64,000 nt of DNA from Stenotrophomonas sp. SAM-B (GTDB lineage Bacteria; Pseudomonadota; Gammaproteobacteria; Xanthomonadales; Xanthomonadaceae), in NCBI RefSeq assembly GCF_013387485.1, contig NZ_JABBXB010000004.1, positions 186,001-250,000 on the forward strand, read 5' to 3'. The translations under genes and the position numbers were made by a program. This document shows positions 53,336 through 61,305 of the stretch, piece by piece. The notes beneath the pieces were generated by a model. The model was given only the letters and a program-made list of their open reading frames with translations, was not told the origin of the DNA and ran no database searches. How positions within the stretch are numbered: the first letter of the stretch is position 1; each line of letters opens with the position of its first letter.

Positions 53336-54472
53336 ATGAGCAAGCGCGATTACTACGAAGTGCTGAGCGTGTCCCGCACCGCCAGCGACGAAGAACTGAA
53401 GAAGGCCTATCGCCGTTGCGCGATGAAGTTCCATCCGGACCGCAATCCGGGTGACAACGAGGCCGAGGCCGCCTTCAAGGAATGCAAGGAAGCCTACGAA
53501 ACCCTGTCCGACGGCAACAAACGCCGTATGTACGATGCCCACGGCCACGCGGCGTTCGAGCACGGCATGGGCGGCGGTGGCGGTGGTCCGGGTGGCCCGG
53601 ACATGGGCGATATCTTCGGGGACATCTTCGGCAACATCTTCGGCGGTGGCGCCGGCGGTGGTGGTCCGCGCCAGGCCCGTCGCGGTGCCGACATCGGTTA
53701 CGTGATGGAGCTGGACCTGGAAGAAGCGGTGATGGGCGTGGAACGCCGCATCGAGATTCCGAGTCTGGTCGAGTGCGATGACTGCAACGCCAGCGGTTCG
53801 GAAGATGGCAAGGTCGAGACCTGCTCGGTCTGCCGTGGCCAGGGCCAGGTGCGCATCCAGCGCGGCATCTTTGCGATGCAGCAGGCCTGCCACCACTGCA
53901 ACGGCCGTGGCCAGATCATCCAGAATCCCTGCAAGACCTGTCACGGCAATGGCCGTGTCGAGGAAGACAAGGTGTTGTCGGTCAAGGTGCCTGCGGGCGT
54001 CGACACCGGCGACCGCATCCGTCTGTCCGGCGAGGGCGAGGCCGGTCCGGCCGGCACCCCGGCAGGCGATCTGTACGTGGAAGTGCGGGTGCGCGAGCAC
54101 GCGATCTTCCAGCGCGATGGCGACGACCTGCACTGCGAAGTGCCGATCCGCATCTCGCAGGCCGCGCTGGGCGATACCGTGCGCGTGGCGACGCTCGGTG
54201 GCTATGCGGAAATCCGCATTCCGGCCGAGACCCAGACCGGCAAGCTGTTCCGCATGCGCGGCAAGGGCGTGCGCTCGGTACGCAGCCGCAGCGAAGGCGA
54301 TCTGTACTGCCGCGTGGTGGTGGAGACCCCGGTCAATCTCACCCCGGAGCAGCGCAAGCTGCTGGAACAGTTCGAGACCACCTTCACCGGTGATGAAGCC
54401 CGCAAGCACTCGCCGAAGTCGGCGACCTTCATCGATGGCGTGAAGGGCTTCTGGGACCGGATGACGTCGTAA
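53336..54472 (+). CDS. dnaJ: Chaperone protein DnaJ
   Basis: Hsp40 co-chaperone, 378 residues. J domain: [37 protein letters not shown] (HPD motif). A Gly-rich linker ([34 protein letters not shown]) follows, then four zinc-binding repeats [32 protein letters not shown] and the substrate-binding domain. ATG 53336 begins MSKRDYYE. 164 bp after dnaK; the last gene of the heat-shock cluster. Confidence 0.97.
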   Translation: MSKRDYYEVLSVSRTASDEELKKAYRRCAMKFHPDRNPGDNEAEAAFKECKEAYETLSDGNKRRMYDAHGHAAFEHGMGGGGGGPGGPDMGDIFGDIFGNIFGGGAGGGGPRQARRGADIGYVMELDLEEAVMGVERRIEIPSLVECDDCNASGSEDGKVETCSVCRGQGQVRIQRGIFAMQQACHHCNGRGQIIQNPCKTCHGNGRVEEDKVLSVKVPAGVDTGDRIRLSGEGEAGPAGTPAGDLYVEVRVREHAIFQRDGDDLHCEVPIRISQAALGDTVRVATLGGYAEIRIPAETQTGKLFRMRGKGVRSVRSRSEGDLYCRVVVETPVNLTPEQRKLLEQFETTFTGDEARKHSPKSATFIDGVKGFWDRMTS

Positions 54473-54501
54473 GCGACGCCGGTTCCTGTGAAGTAGCGAA
54501 G

Positions 54502-54530
54502 GCCCCCTGGAAACAGGGGGCTTTTTCTTT
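54502..54530 (+). terminator. Rho-independent terminator after dnaJ
   Basis: GCCCCCTG / CAGGGGGC, 8-bp stem with GAAA loop, followed by TTTTTCTTT. Confidence 0.93.
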
Positions 54531-54552
54531 GGGCCGCCAGGCGTCTCGACTG

Positions 54553-54650
54553 GGTGGGGTGCGATGCCCTTGTGGGCGAACTCAAGGAGGAGGCGACGGC
54601 CGCAGGCCGACGCCGGGGGACATTCGCCGACAAGGGCATCGCACCCCACC
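54553..54650. repeat. Long inverted repeat (21-bp perfect, about 27-bp arms)
   Basis: Arms 54553-54573 and 54630-54650 are perfect reverse complements (left arm starts GGTGGGGTGCGATGCC). Extension to 54580 and 54624 continues with one mismatch. The roughly 43-bp inside holds a second imperfect GGCGACGGCC / GGCCGACGCC hairpin. It is structurally a REPIN- or MITE-like element but does not carry the GTAG header of SMAG repeats. Confidence 0.8.
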
Positions 54651-54776
54651 GCCCTACACACCCGCCGTCGCGCGCGCTTCGCATCGTCATCGTTCGCCCC
54701 CATGGTGGGGGCTGTGGGTACGATTGCATCTGCAAGCATCGCCGACACCTGCGCGGGGCAGGCGTAAAATGTCGGC

Positions 54777-55685
54777 ATGAACGAATCCCTCGAAAGCCAC
54801 CTGGTCCACGGCCGCCGCCAGCGCCCGGACGGTCCGTCGCCGGTCGACGTCATCTCGGTGCAGTCCCAGCTGGTGTACGGCTATGCCGGCAACAGTGCTG
54901 CCGTGCCGCCGCTGCGCGCGTTGGGCGTGCGCGTGGCCGAAATCCCCACCACGCTGCTCAGCAACGCGCCGTTCTACGAAACGACGCGCGGTCGCGTGCT
55001 GCCCTCGGACTGGTTCGCCGATCTGCTGCTCGGCGCCGGTGAGCGCGGCCTGCCACAGCGGGCGCGGATGCTGGTGTCGGGCTACTTCGGCAGCGTTGGC
55101 AACGGTGCGGCCTTCGCCGACTGGCTCGATGCGGTGCTGCCGTCCTCGCCGCAGCTGCGTTACTGCCTGGACCCGGTGATCGGCGACACCCACACCGGCC
55201 CTTATGTCGAGCCGGGCCTGGAAAAGGTCTTCGCCGAACGTCTGCTGCCGCATGCCTGGCTGGTCACGCCGAATGCCTTTGAACTCGGCCGCCTGACCGG
55301 CATGCCCAGCCTGGCCCAGGACGATGCGATCGCCGCGTCGCAGGCGCTGCTGGCGCGTGGCCCGGAGTGGGTGCTAGCGCACAGCGTCGGTGGCGATCCG
55401 GGCCAGCTGGTCACGCTGGCGGTCAGCCGCGACGCGATCTGGCGCTGGTCCTCGCCGCACCTGCCGGTGGACGTGGCGGGCACGGGCGACGTGCTGATGT
55501 CGTTGCTGGTCGCCTTCCTGCTGCGTGGGGAAACCTTCGAACAGGCGATCTCGCGCGCCATCGCCGGCGTGCACGTCGCGCTGGAGACCACCCTGGCCAA
55601 CGGCCATGAAGAGTTCGATGTGCTGGCGGCGGCGCCGGCAGCGCTGGCCCTGCCGGATCGCTTCGTTCCCGAGCGCCTGGCGTGA
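54777..55685 (+). CDS. pdxY: Pyridoxal kinase PdxY
   Basis: Salvages pyridoxal to PLP. 302 residues: DVISVQSQLVYGYAGNSAAVPPLRALG, RMLVSGYFGSVGNGAAFADWL, YCLDPVIGDTHTGPYVEPG, LVTPNAFELGRLTG and the anion-hole motif DVAGTGDVLMSLLVAFLL (catalytic Asp). This is the PdxY rather than PdxK pattern. The stop overlaps the next start (GTGA). Confidence 0.92.
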   Translation: MNESLESHLVHGRRQRPDGPSPVDVISVQSQLVYGYAGNSAAVPPLRALGVRVAEIPTTLLSNAPFYETTRGRVLPSDWFADLLLGAGERGLPQRARMLVSGYFGSVGNGAAFADWLDAVLPSSPQLRYCLDPVIGDTHTGPYVEPGLEKVFAERLLPHAWLVTPNAFELGRLTGMPSLAQDDAIAASQALLARGPEWVLAHSVGGDPGQLVTLAVSRDAIWRWSSPHLPVDVAGTGDVLMSLLVAFLLRGETFEQAISRAIAGVHVALETTLANGHEEFDVLAAAPAALALPDRFVPERLA

Positions 55686-56794
55686 GCCTGACGCCGGTGG
55701 TCGGCATCGTCGGCAGCGACGGTGCCTACGGGCGCTGGCTGCGCCGGTTCCTGGCGCAGCGACTGGGTCTGGAGGTGATCGGCCACGATCCAGCCGATCC
55801 GCAGTCGGACAGCCCGGAGACCCTGCTCGAGCGCGCGCAGGTGCTGATCTTCTCGGCACCGATCCGGCACACGCCCGCGCTGATCGCCGACTACGTCGCG
55901 CGATCGGCGGGTCGTGAAGCCGGTCGCCTGTGGCTGGATGTCACCTCGGTCAAATCCGCACCGGTGGAGGCGATGCTTGCCTCGCAGGCCGAGGTGGTGG
56001 GCCTGCATCCGATGACGGCCCCGCCCAAGGCACCCACGCTGAAGGGCAGGGTGATGGTGGTCTGCGAGGCGCGCCTGGCGCAGTGGCAGCCGTTCGTGCA
56101 GCAGCTGTGCGACGCACTGGAAGCGGAGTGCGTGCGCGCCACGCCCGAGCATCACGACCAGGTCATGGCGCTGGTCCAGGCGATGGTGCATGCCACGCAT
56201 CTGGCGCAGGCCGGCGTGTTGCGCGAGTACGCGCCGATCCTGGGCGCGTTGTCGGCGCTGATGCCGTACCGGTCGGCCTCGTTCGAGCTGGATACCGCCA
56301 TCATCGCGCGCATCCTCTCGCTCAATCCGGCGATCTACGAAGACATCCAGTTTGGCAATCCGCACGTGGCACCGATGCTGGATCGCCTGCTGGCCCAGCT
56401 GCAGCAGCTTCGGGCACAGCTGGAGCAGGGCGATGACGCGGCGCGCGCAGCGTTCCGCCAGCAGTTGCTGCTGGACAACCGTGACAGCATGGGGACGGAG
56501 GTGCTGGCCGACGGCAACTACACCTTCGAGCGGGTCGGCTACCTGCTGGCCGACCTGACCGAGCGCAACGCGATCAGCGTGCATCTGCCCGAAGACCGGC
56601 CCGGTTCGCTGCGCGAGCTGCTGCATGTGTTCGAGCGGCATGGGGTCAGCCTGGCCTCGATCCATTCCTCGCGCACGCCCGCCGGTGAGGTGCACTTCCG
56701 GGTGAGCTTCGTGGCGGGCAGCGATGCCCTCGCGCTGCAGGCGGCGGCCATCGAGATCGATGCCTCGGGCATCGGCCGCGTGCTGGTCCGCTGA
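55682..56794 (+). CDS. tyrA: Prephenate dehydrogenase with ACT domain
   Basis: Makes 4-hydroxyphenylpyruvate for tyrosine synthesis. 370 residues: N-terminal Rossmann VVGIVGSDGAYGRWLRRFLAQRLGLEVIGHDPAD, VLIFSAPIRHTPALI, LWLDVTSVKSAP, VVGLHPMTAPPKAPTLKGRVMVVCE, and HHDQVMALVQAMVHATHLAQAGVL with catalytic His. The C-terminal ACT domain (ISVHLPEDRPGSLRELLHVFERHGVSLASIHSSRTPAGEVHFRVSF) likely senses tyrosine. GTG 55682 overlaps the pdxY stop, so the two are translationally coupled. Confidence 0.92.
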   Translation: MSLTPVVGIVGSDGAYGRWLRRFLAQRLGLEVIGHDPADPQSDSPETLLERAQVLIFSAPIRHTPALIADYVARSAGREAGRLWLDVTSVKSAPVEAMLASQAEVVGLHPMTAPPKAPTLKGRVMVVCEARLAQWQPFVQQLCDALEAECVRATPEHHDQVMALVQAMVHATHLAQAGVLREYAPILGALSALMPYRSASFELDTAIIARILSLNPAIYEDIQFGNPHVAPMLDRLLAQLQQLRAQLEQGDDAARAAFRQQLLLDNRDSMGTEVLADGNYTFERVGYLLADLTERNAISVHLPEDRPGSLRELLHVFERHGVSLASIHSSRTPAGEVHFRVSFVAGSDALALQAAAIEIDASGIGRVLVR

Positions 56795-56812
56795 CACGGT
56801 GCGCTGCAGCAT

Positions 56813-56858
56813 TCATCCACAGGGGGTGTGGATGATCTGCGCACAAACGTGTGGATAA
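56813..56858. promoter_or_regulatory. DnaA-box cluster downstream of tyrA
   Basis: Three DnaA-box-like 9-mers lie within 46 bp: TCATCCACA (56813-56821, one mismatch), TGTGGATGA (56827-56835, one mismatch, opposite strand) and TGTGGATAA (56850-56858, a perfect TTATCCACA on the other strand). The first two form a 9-bp hairpin with a GGGGG loop, so they could equally be an RNA terminator. Confidence 0.5.
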
Positions 56859-56896
56859 GTGCGTACGCGCCTTGCGGGCAAAGGCTGTCAAGATGC

Positions 56897-56915
56897 TTGG
56901 TCAAAAATTGACCAA
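56897..56915. repeat. 19-bp AT-rich palindrome
   Basis: TTGGTCAA-AAA-TTGACCAA, perfect 8-bp arms, in the convergent gap between tyrA and the 64-aa gene. It is an unusual AT-rich spot and could be a protein-binding site. Confidence 0.6.
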
Positions 56916-56941
56916 CATCCGCGTAACTTTTTTTCAACGCC

Positions 56942-57136
56942 TCAGGTGACGAGGGTGAGCTCGCCGCCCGCCGTGCGGAACTCGCGGCCGTCGCGGATCA
57001 GATGGCGGCCATCGGCCAGCTCGTAGCGCGCACTCTGGCCGTTGCCCGCAGAAGCATCGGGCTGCTCATCCTTGAACTCGATGATGACGTAATCGTCGCC
57101 GTTGGCGTCGGTGGCGGGGAACTGTCGGAACGACAT
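56942..57136 (-). CDS. Small hypothetical protein, 64 residues
   Basis: MSFRQFPATDANGDDYVIIEFKDEQPDASAGNGQSARYELADGRHLIRDGREFRTAGGELTLVT. A good ribosome site (GGAGG, 7 nt) precedes ATG 57136. Acidic, probably beta-rich and cytosolic. Unknown function. A longer frame is rejected. Confidence 0.7.
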   Translation of the reverse strand: MSFRQFPATDANGDDYVIIEFKDEQPDASAGNGQSARYELADGRHLIRDGREFRTAGGELTLVT

Positions 57137-57203
57137 GAAACACCTCCTGCAGCGCATCCAGTGAGGGCTGCAGGATGCGATGGCCGGTGTTACCGGCCCG
57201 TCA

Positions 57204-58970
57204 TCAATCGATGAATTGCAGACGTGCCAGTTCGGCGTAGAGACCGCCCTCGGCGAGCAGCTCGGCATGCGTGCCTTGGGCGACGATGCGGCCGTGGTCC
57301 ATGACCACGATGCGGTCGGCCTTGAGCACGGTGGCCAGGCGGTGCGCGATCACCAGCGTGGTGCGGCCGGCCATCAACCGCTCCAGTGCCTGCTGTACGG
57401 CGCGCTCGCTCTGGGCGTCCAAGGCGCTGGTGGCTTCGTCGAGCAGCAGGATCGGTGCGTCCTTGAGCAGGGCGCGGGCGATCGCGATGCGCTGTTGCTG
57501 GCCGCCGGAGAGGCGCGCACCGCGCTCGCCCAGCTCGCTGGAATAGCCTTCGGGCAGGGCCTGCAGGAACTCATCGGCCTCGGCGGCTTCGGCCGCGCGC
57601 TGCACCTCTTCATCGGTCGCTTCCAGGCGACCGTAGCGGATGTTCTCGAACGCGCTGCTCGCGAACAACGTGGGCTGCTGCGGCACCAGTGCCAGCTGCT
57701 CGCGCAGCTGCGCCGGATCGACCTCGCGCAGGTCCACGCCGTCGATTAGGATGCGGCCGGCCGCGGGATCGTGGAAGCGCAGCAGCATCGACAGGATGGT
57801 GCTCTTGCCGGCACCGGACGGACCGACCAGCGCGACAGTCTCGCCCGGGCGCACGTGCAGGTCCACATGGTCCAGCGCGGCGGTATCCGGGCGCTGCGGG
57901 TAATGGAACACGACATCCTCGAAGCGGATTTCGCCACGCAGCGGCTGCGGTAATGGGGTCGGATGGGCGGGGGCGGTGATCTCCACGTCCTCCTGCAGCA
58001 GCTCGGCGATCCGGCCCATGCCGCCCGACGCGCGCTGCAGTTCATTCCAGACTTCGGCCAAGGCACCGACCGAGCCGCCGCCGATCAGCGCATACAGCAC
58101 GAACTGGCCCAGCGTGCCGGCGCTCATGTTGCCGTCGATCACCTCGTGCGCGCCCAGCCACAGCACGCCGACGATGGCGCCGAACACCAGCACGATGGCG
58201 CTGGCGGTGACGATCGACTGCGCGCGGATGCGACGACGCGCGGCACCGATGGCATCGCCGAGGGCGGCGTTGAAGCGGCCGCGCTCATACGGCTCACGCG
58301 CGTGGGCCTGCACGGTACGCACTGCGCCCAGGGTTTCCGAGGCCAGGCTGTTGGCATCGGCGATGCGGTCCTGGCTGGCGCGTGCGATGTTGCGCAGGCG
58401 ACGGGCGCCGATGATGATCGGCAGCACCGCCAGCGGAATGCCGACCAACGACCACGCCGCCAGATGCGGGCTGGTGACGAACAGCATCACCAGGCTGCCG
58501 ATCACGGTGACGGTGCTGCGCAGCGCCACCGACATGGTCGAGCCGATCACGCTGCGCAGCAGTTCGCTGTCGGCGGTCAGGCGCGAGACCAGCTCGCCGC
58601 TGCGGCTGCGGTCGTGGAAGCCGGCGCCGAGCGTGATCAGGTGGGCATACAGGCGGCTGCGCAGATCGGCGACCACCTTTTCGCCCAGCAGCGAGACAAA
58701 GAAGAAGCGCGCGGCGGTGGCCAAGGCCAGCACCACCGCGACCAGGAACAGCAGCGCGAACGCCTTGTTGATCTGGCCGCCACTGGTGAAGCCGTGGTCG
58801 ATCATCTGGCGGACCGCGACCGGCAGGCTCAGGGTGGCGACCGAGGACACCGCCAGGGCCACCAGCCAGGCACTGAACAGCCCGACATGCCGGCGTACGA
58901 ACGGCCATAGGGTGTTCAAGCTGCCCAGGCGGCGCATCGGCGTGTCGTGCGGAGCGGGTGCGTCAGTCAT
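57204..58970 (-). CDS. ABC exporter, fused membrane and ATPase domains (MsbA/BmrA-like)
   Basis: A 588-residue half-transporter, which works as a homodimer. Six TM segments in the N-terminal half ([61 protein letters not shown]...). The ATPase half has Walker [10 protein letters not shown], signature [16 protein letters not shown], Walker [13 protein letters not shown] and H-loop VIAHRLAT. The form suggests lipid or drug export. Start ATG 58970 overlaps the stop of the YigZ gene by 8 nt. Confidence 0.93.
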   Translation of the reverse strand: MTDAPAPHDTPMRRLGSLNTLWPFVRRHVGLFSAWLVALAVSSVATLSLPVAVRQMIDHGFTSGGQINKAFALLFLVAVVLALATAARFFFVSLLGEKVVADLRSRLYAHLITLGAGFHDRSRSGELVSRLTADSELLRSVIGSTMSVALRSTVTVIGSLVMLFVTSPHLAAWSLVGIPLAVLPIIIGARRLRNIARASQDRIADANSLASETLGAVRTVQAHAREPYERGRFNAALGDAIGAARRRIRAQSIVTASAIVLVFGAIVGVLWLGAHEVIDGNMSAGTLGQFVLYALIGGGSVGALAEVWNELQRASGGMGRIAELLQEDVEITAPAHPTPLPQPLRGEIRFEDVVFHYPQRPDTAALDHVDLHVRPGETVALVGPSGAGKSTILSMLLRFHDPAAGRILIDGVDLREVDPAQLREQLALVPQQPTLFASSAFENIRYGRLEATDEEVQRAAEAAEADEFLQALPEGYSSELGERGARLSGGQQQRIAIARALLKDAPILLLDEATSALDAQSERAVQQALERLMAGRTTLVIAHRLATVLKADRIVVMDHGRIVAQGTHAELLAEGGLYAELARLQFID

Positions 58971-59571
58971 TCGATGGGCCTGGTTCGGTGCGGGATTCAA
59001 TACGGACACGATCACGAGTGGCGTCGCGGAGGCGGTTTTTCAACGGCTCGACCTGATCGGCCGGCAAGCGCAGGTGCAGGTTCACGCCGTCGGCGGTGAA
59101 CCCTTCGTCCACTTTCTCGGCCAGATGCATGCCCAGCGCGGCGTGCAGTGGGCCCAGATCCTCGAAGCCGGCGTGCACGTCCAGCTCGGCCATGGCGATC
59201 AGCGGCAGCCGCGGCGCGACCCGCAGGCATTCGGCGGCGGTGCCGCCATAGGCGCGTACGAGGCCGCCAGCGCCCAGCTTGATGCCGCCATACCAGCGGG
59301 TCACCACCACCATCACCCGATCGAAGCTCTGGCCATCGATCGCGGCCAGGATCGGACGGCCGGCGGTGCCGGAGGGCTCGCCGTCATCGCTGGAGCGGTA
59401 TTCATTCCCGTAGCGATAGGCCCAACAGTTGTGGGTGGCATCCACGATGGCAACCTGCTGCAGGAACTCCAGCGCGGCGGCCGCATGCGGGATTGGCGCG
59501 GCATGGGCGACGAAGCGGCTGTGCTTGATCTCCAGGCTGTGGCTGACGGGGGTGGCGAGCGTATCGGGCAT
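58963..59571 (-). CDS. YigZ/IMPACT-family protein
   Basis: A 202-residue protein with the UPF0029/IMPACT N-domain: IKHSRFVAHAAP, ATHNCWAYRYGNEYRSSDDGEPSGTAGRPILAAI, VVVTRWYGGIKLGAGGLVRAYGGTAAECLR, and a C-terminal domain of EF-G-like fold. It may bind nucleic acid or protein; the function in bacteria is unclear. ATG 59571 begins MPDTLATPV, and ATG 59580 adds three residues; the ribosome site does not decide. Overlaps the ABC gene. Confidence 0.88.
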   Translation of the reverse strand: MPDTLATPVSHSLEIKHSRFVAHAAPIPHAAAALEFLQQVAIVDATHNCWAYRYGNEYRSSDDGEPSGTAGRPILAAIDGQSFDRVMVVVTRWYGGIKLGAGGLVRAYGGTAAECLRVAPRLPLIAMAELDVHAGFEDLGPLHAALGMHLAEKVDEGFTADGVNLHLRLPADQVEPLKNRLRDATRDRVRIESRTEPGPSND

Positions 59572-59615
59572 TCCCCTCATTCTAGTGGGGATGCCCGGTC
59601 ACCGTACGCGCAGCA

Positions 59616-60551
59616 TCAGTTCTCGAGCAGCTGGCGCAGGTCGCGCGGGATGCGTACTTCCGGGTAGTGCTGCAGATAGCGCTCCAGGCTGGCGCGCGCG
59701 GTGTCCACATCACCGGCGTCGCGGCGTTCGCGGATGCGCTTGAGCCACTGCTTGCGGGGCAGGCCGGCATCGGCGGCAACGGCTTGGTGCAGTGCACGCA
59801 CGGCATCGTCTGCCGAGGCAGGTGCGGCCATCGGCGCGGCGCCGCGACGCATCACGCCGGGAGCACCCGGGGCGGGTTTGGCCGGCGCCGAGCGCTCGAT
59901 CGTCGAGCCGGTCACCGCGACGGCGTCCAGCGCCGGTTCGCCTGCATCCATGGCATAGGACGCCGCTGCTTCGGGTGCGGGGGCGGACATCATCGGTGCC
60001 GGTGCCGGTGCCGGTGCCGATGCGGGCGGCGCAGGTGCGGCAATGGGTTCGGGGCGCGGCGCAGACACGGCGCGCGCACGCGTCGGCGCAGCGGTCGTAC
60101 TGGCCGGTGCCGGCGTCTCTACTGCCGCCTTCGCCGCGCGCTGCCGCGGGACGGGCGGTGGTGCAGCGGCCGGGGCCGGCAACGGCGCGGCGTCCATCGC
60201 CGGCGCAGCCTTCGTCACGGTGGCGCTCGATGCGGGTGCGGCGACTGGTTCGGCCAGCGGAGGCGCGGGCGGGGCTTCGGGCTTGAGCTGCCAGGCGATG
60301 CCGACGGCGAAGATCACCGAGGCGGCCAGCCCGAACACCGCCGGCAGCCGCGAGCGCGGGCGCCGCGAACGTGCCGGGGCGTCCGGTGGCAGCTTCCAGG
60401 TGGCCGCGTCGGCGGCCGGTGCTTCCACCGCGGTACGCGCGGCGGCCAGCACGGCCTCGTCGAGCGACGGCGCGGGGCCGGTCGCGCTTGGGCGACCCAG
60501 CAGCCGGGCCAGCTCGCGTTCTTCGGGCGTCAGCGGATCCGGGCGATTCAT
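59616..60551 (-). CDS. Putative anti-sigma factor with Ala/Pro-rich linker
   Basis: A 311-residue membrane protein. An N-terminal cytosolic region of about 80 residues (MNRPDPLTPEERELARLLGRPSATGPAPSLDEAVLAAARTAVEAP) is followed by one TM segment (AVFGLAASVIFAVGIAWQL), a roughly 150-residue Ala/Pro linker and a C-terminal helical domain (DDAVRALHQAVAADAGLPRKQWLKRIRERRDAGDVDTARASLERYLQHYPEVRIP). It starts inside the ECF sigma gene's stop (4-nt overlap), the usual arrangement of an anti-sigma factor. No HxxxCxxC zinc motif is present. The role is inferred from context. Confidence 0.7.
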   Translation of the reverse strand: MNRPDPLTPEERELARLLGRPSATGPAPSLDEAVLAAARTAVEAPAADAATWKLPPDAPARSRRPRSRLPAVFGLAASVIFAVGIAWQLKPEAPPAPPLAEPVAAPASSATVTKAAPAMDAAPLPAPAAAPPPVPRQRAAKAAVETPAPASTTAAPTRARAVSAPRPEPIAAPAPPASAPAPAPAPMMSAPAPEAAASYAMDAGEPALDAVAVTGSTIERSAPAKPAPGAPGVMRRGAAPMAAPASADDAVRALHQAVAADAGLPRKQWLKRIRERRDAGDVDTARASLERYLQHYPEVRIPRDLRQLLEN

Positions 60552-61192
60552 CCGCTCAACCCCGCACGCAGTTTGTCCATGGCATAGCGCAGCCGTGACT
60601 TGACCGTCTCGCGGCCGACGCCGGTGATCTCGGCAATCTCTTCCAGACTCAGTTCCTGTTCCAGGCGCAGCTGCAGGACTTCGCGCTGTTCCGGCGGCAG
60701 CTGCTCCATCGCCAACTGCAGCTGGCGGCGCTGTTCGAAGTCGGACAGCTGGGTTTCCGGGGTCCGTGCATCGGTGATCGCCGCCACGCGCTCGTCGGCG
60801 TCGATCGGTGCCGAGGGACGGTGCCTGGCGGCGCGCCAATGGTCGTTGAGGCGGTTGTGGGCGATCCGGAACAGCCAGGTGGTGAAGGCCGCCTCGGGCT
60901 GCCAGCCGGCACGGGCCGCGATCACCCTCTGCCAGACATCCTGGAACATCTCATCGGCCAGCGCGCCGTCGCGCAGCTGGCGCAGCAGAAAACTGTACAG
61001 GCGGCTGCGATGGCGGCCATACAGTGCCTCGAACGCACGCAGGTCGCCGCCGGCCCAGGCCAGCATCAGTGCTTCGTCGGTCGGCAGGGCGAGGGCATCC
61101 ACGCCGCACAGAGTAAGCGCTGCGGGGGTGTTCGCATAGTCGATGGCGTGCCGGGTGGCGGAACGGGCTGGCATGGCGATGACCTGGGACAT
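60548..61192 (-). CDS. ECF-type RNA polymerase sigma factor
   Basis: A 214-residue group 4 sigma factor. Region 2: LAWAGGDLRAFEALYGRHRSRLYSFLLRQLRDGALADEMFQDVWQRVIAARAGWQPEAAFTTWLFRIAHNRLNDHWR. Region 4: LQLAMEQLPPEQREVLQLRLEQELSLEEIAEITGVGRETVKSRLRYAMDKLRAGL. It overlaps the putative anti-sigma gene by 4 nt. The start is uncertain: ATG 61192 gives MSQVIAMP, but ribosome sites are weak. Divergent from the GGDEF-EAL gene. Confidence 0.9.
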   Translation of the reverse strand: MSQVIAMPARSATRHAIDYANTPAALTLCGVDALALPTDEALMLAWAGGDLRAFEALYGRHRSRLYSFLLRQLRDGALADEMFQDVWQRVIAARAGWQPEAAFTTWLFRIAHNRLNDHWRAARHRPSAPIDADERVAAITDARTPETQLSDFEQRRQLQLAMEQLPPEQREVLQLRLEQELSLEEIAEITGVGRETVKSRLRYAMDKLRAGLSG

Positions 61193-61279
61193 GGCAGTAA
61201 GAACGTCCCGCCGTGCCGGAAGGGGTTGGGGCTCTTCCACTGCCCCCCGGTTCGCGCGTTATGCTCGCAGGACAGGGGA

Positions 61280-61299
61280 GGTGCCGGGCAGCCGGCACC
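61280..61299 (+). other. Stem-loop in the 5' leader of the GGDEF-EAL gene
   Basis: GGTGCCGG / CCGGCACC with loop GCAG, a perfect 8-bp stem placed 6 nt before the ATG. A ribosome site-like AGGGGAGG lies just upstream (61274-61281). If folded, the stem would bring it within about 7 nt of the start codon. Confidence 0.5.
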
Positions 61300-61305
61300 C
61301 GAGAG

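Larger units (their letters stand above)
54473..54776. other. Intergenic region dnaJ–pdxY
   Basis: 304 bp with no gene. It holds the dnaJ terminator, a long inverted repeat (54553-54650) and a smaller CCCCCA-TGG-TGGGGG palindrome near 54700. TAAAAT at 54765-54770, six nt before the pdxY ATG, could be a -10 box of a leaderless or short-leader transcript. Confidence 0.7.

Noticed and set aside
51779..54853. 1024-codon open frame antisense to dnaK/dnaJ
   Set aside because: Low-complexity composition, no domains, and it covers two certain heat-shock genes and their terminator.
56897..56915. Palindrome considered as a terminator
   Set aside because: AT-only core and no adjacent U-tract; the T-run nearby is 15 nt away, so it is listed as a repeat instead.
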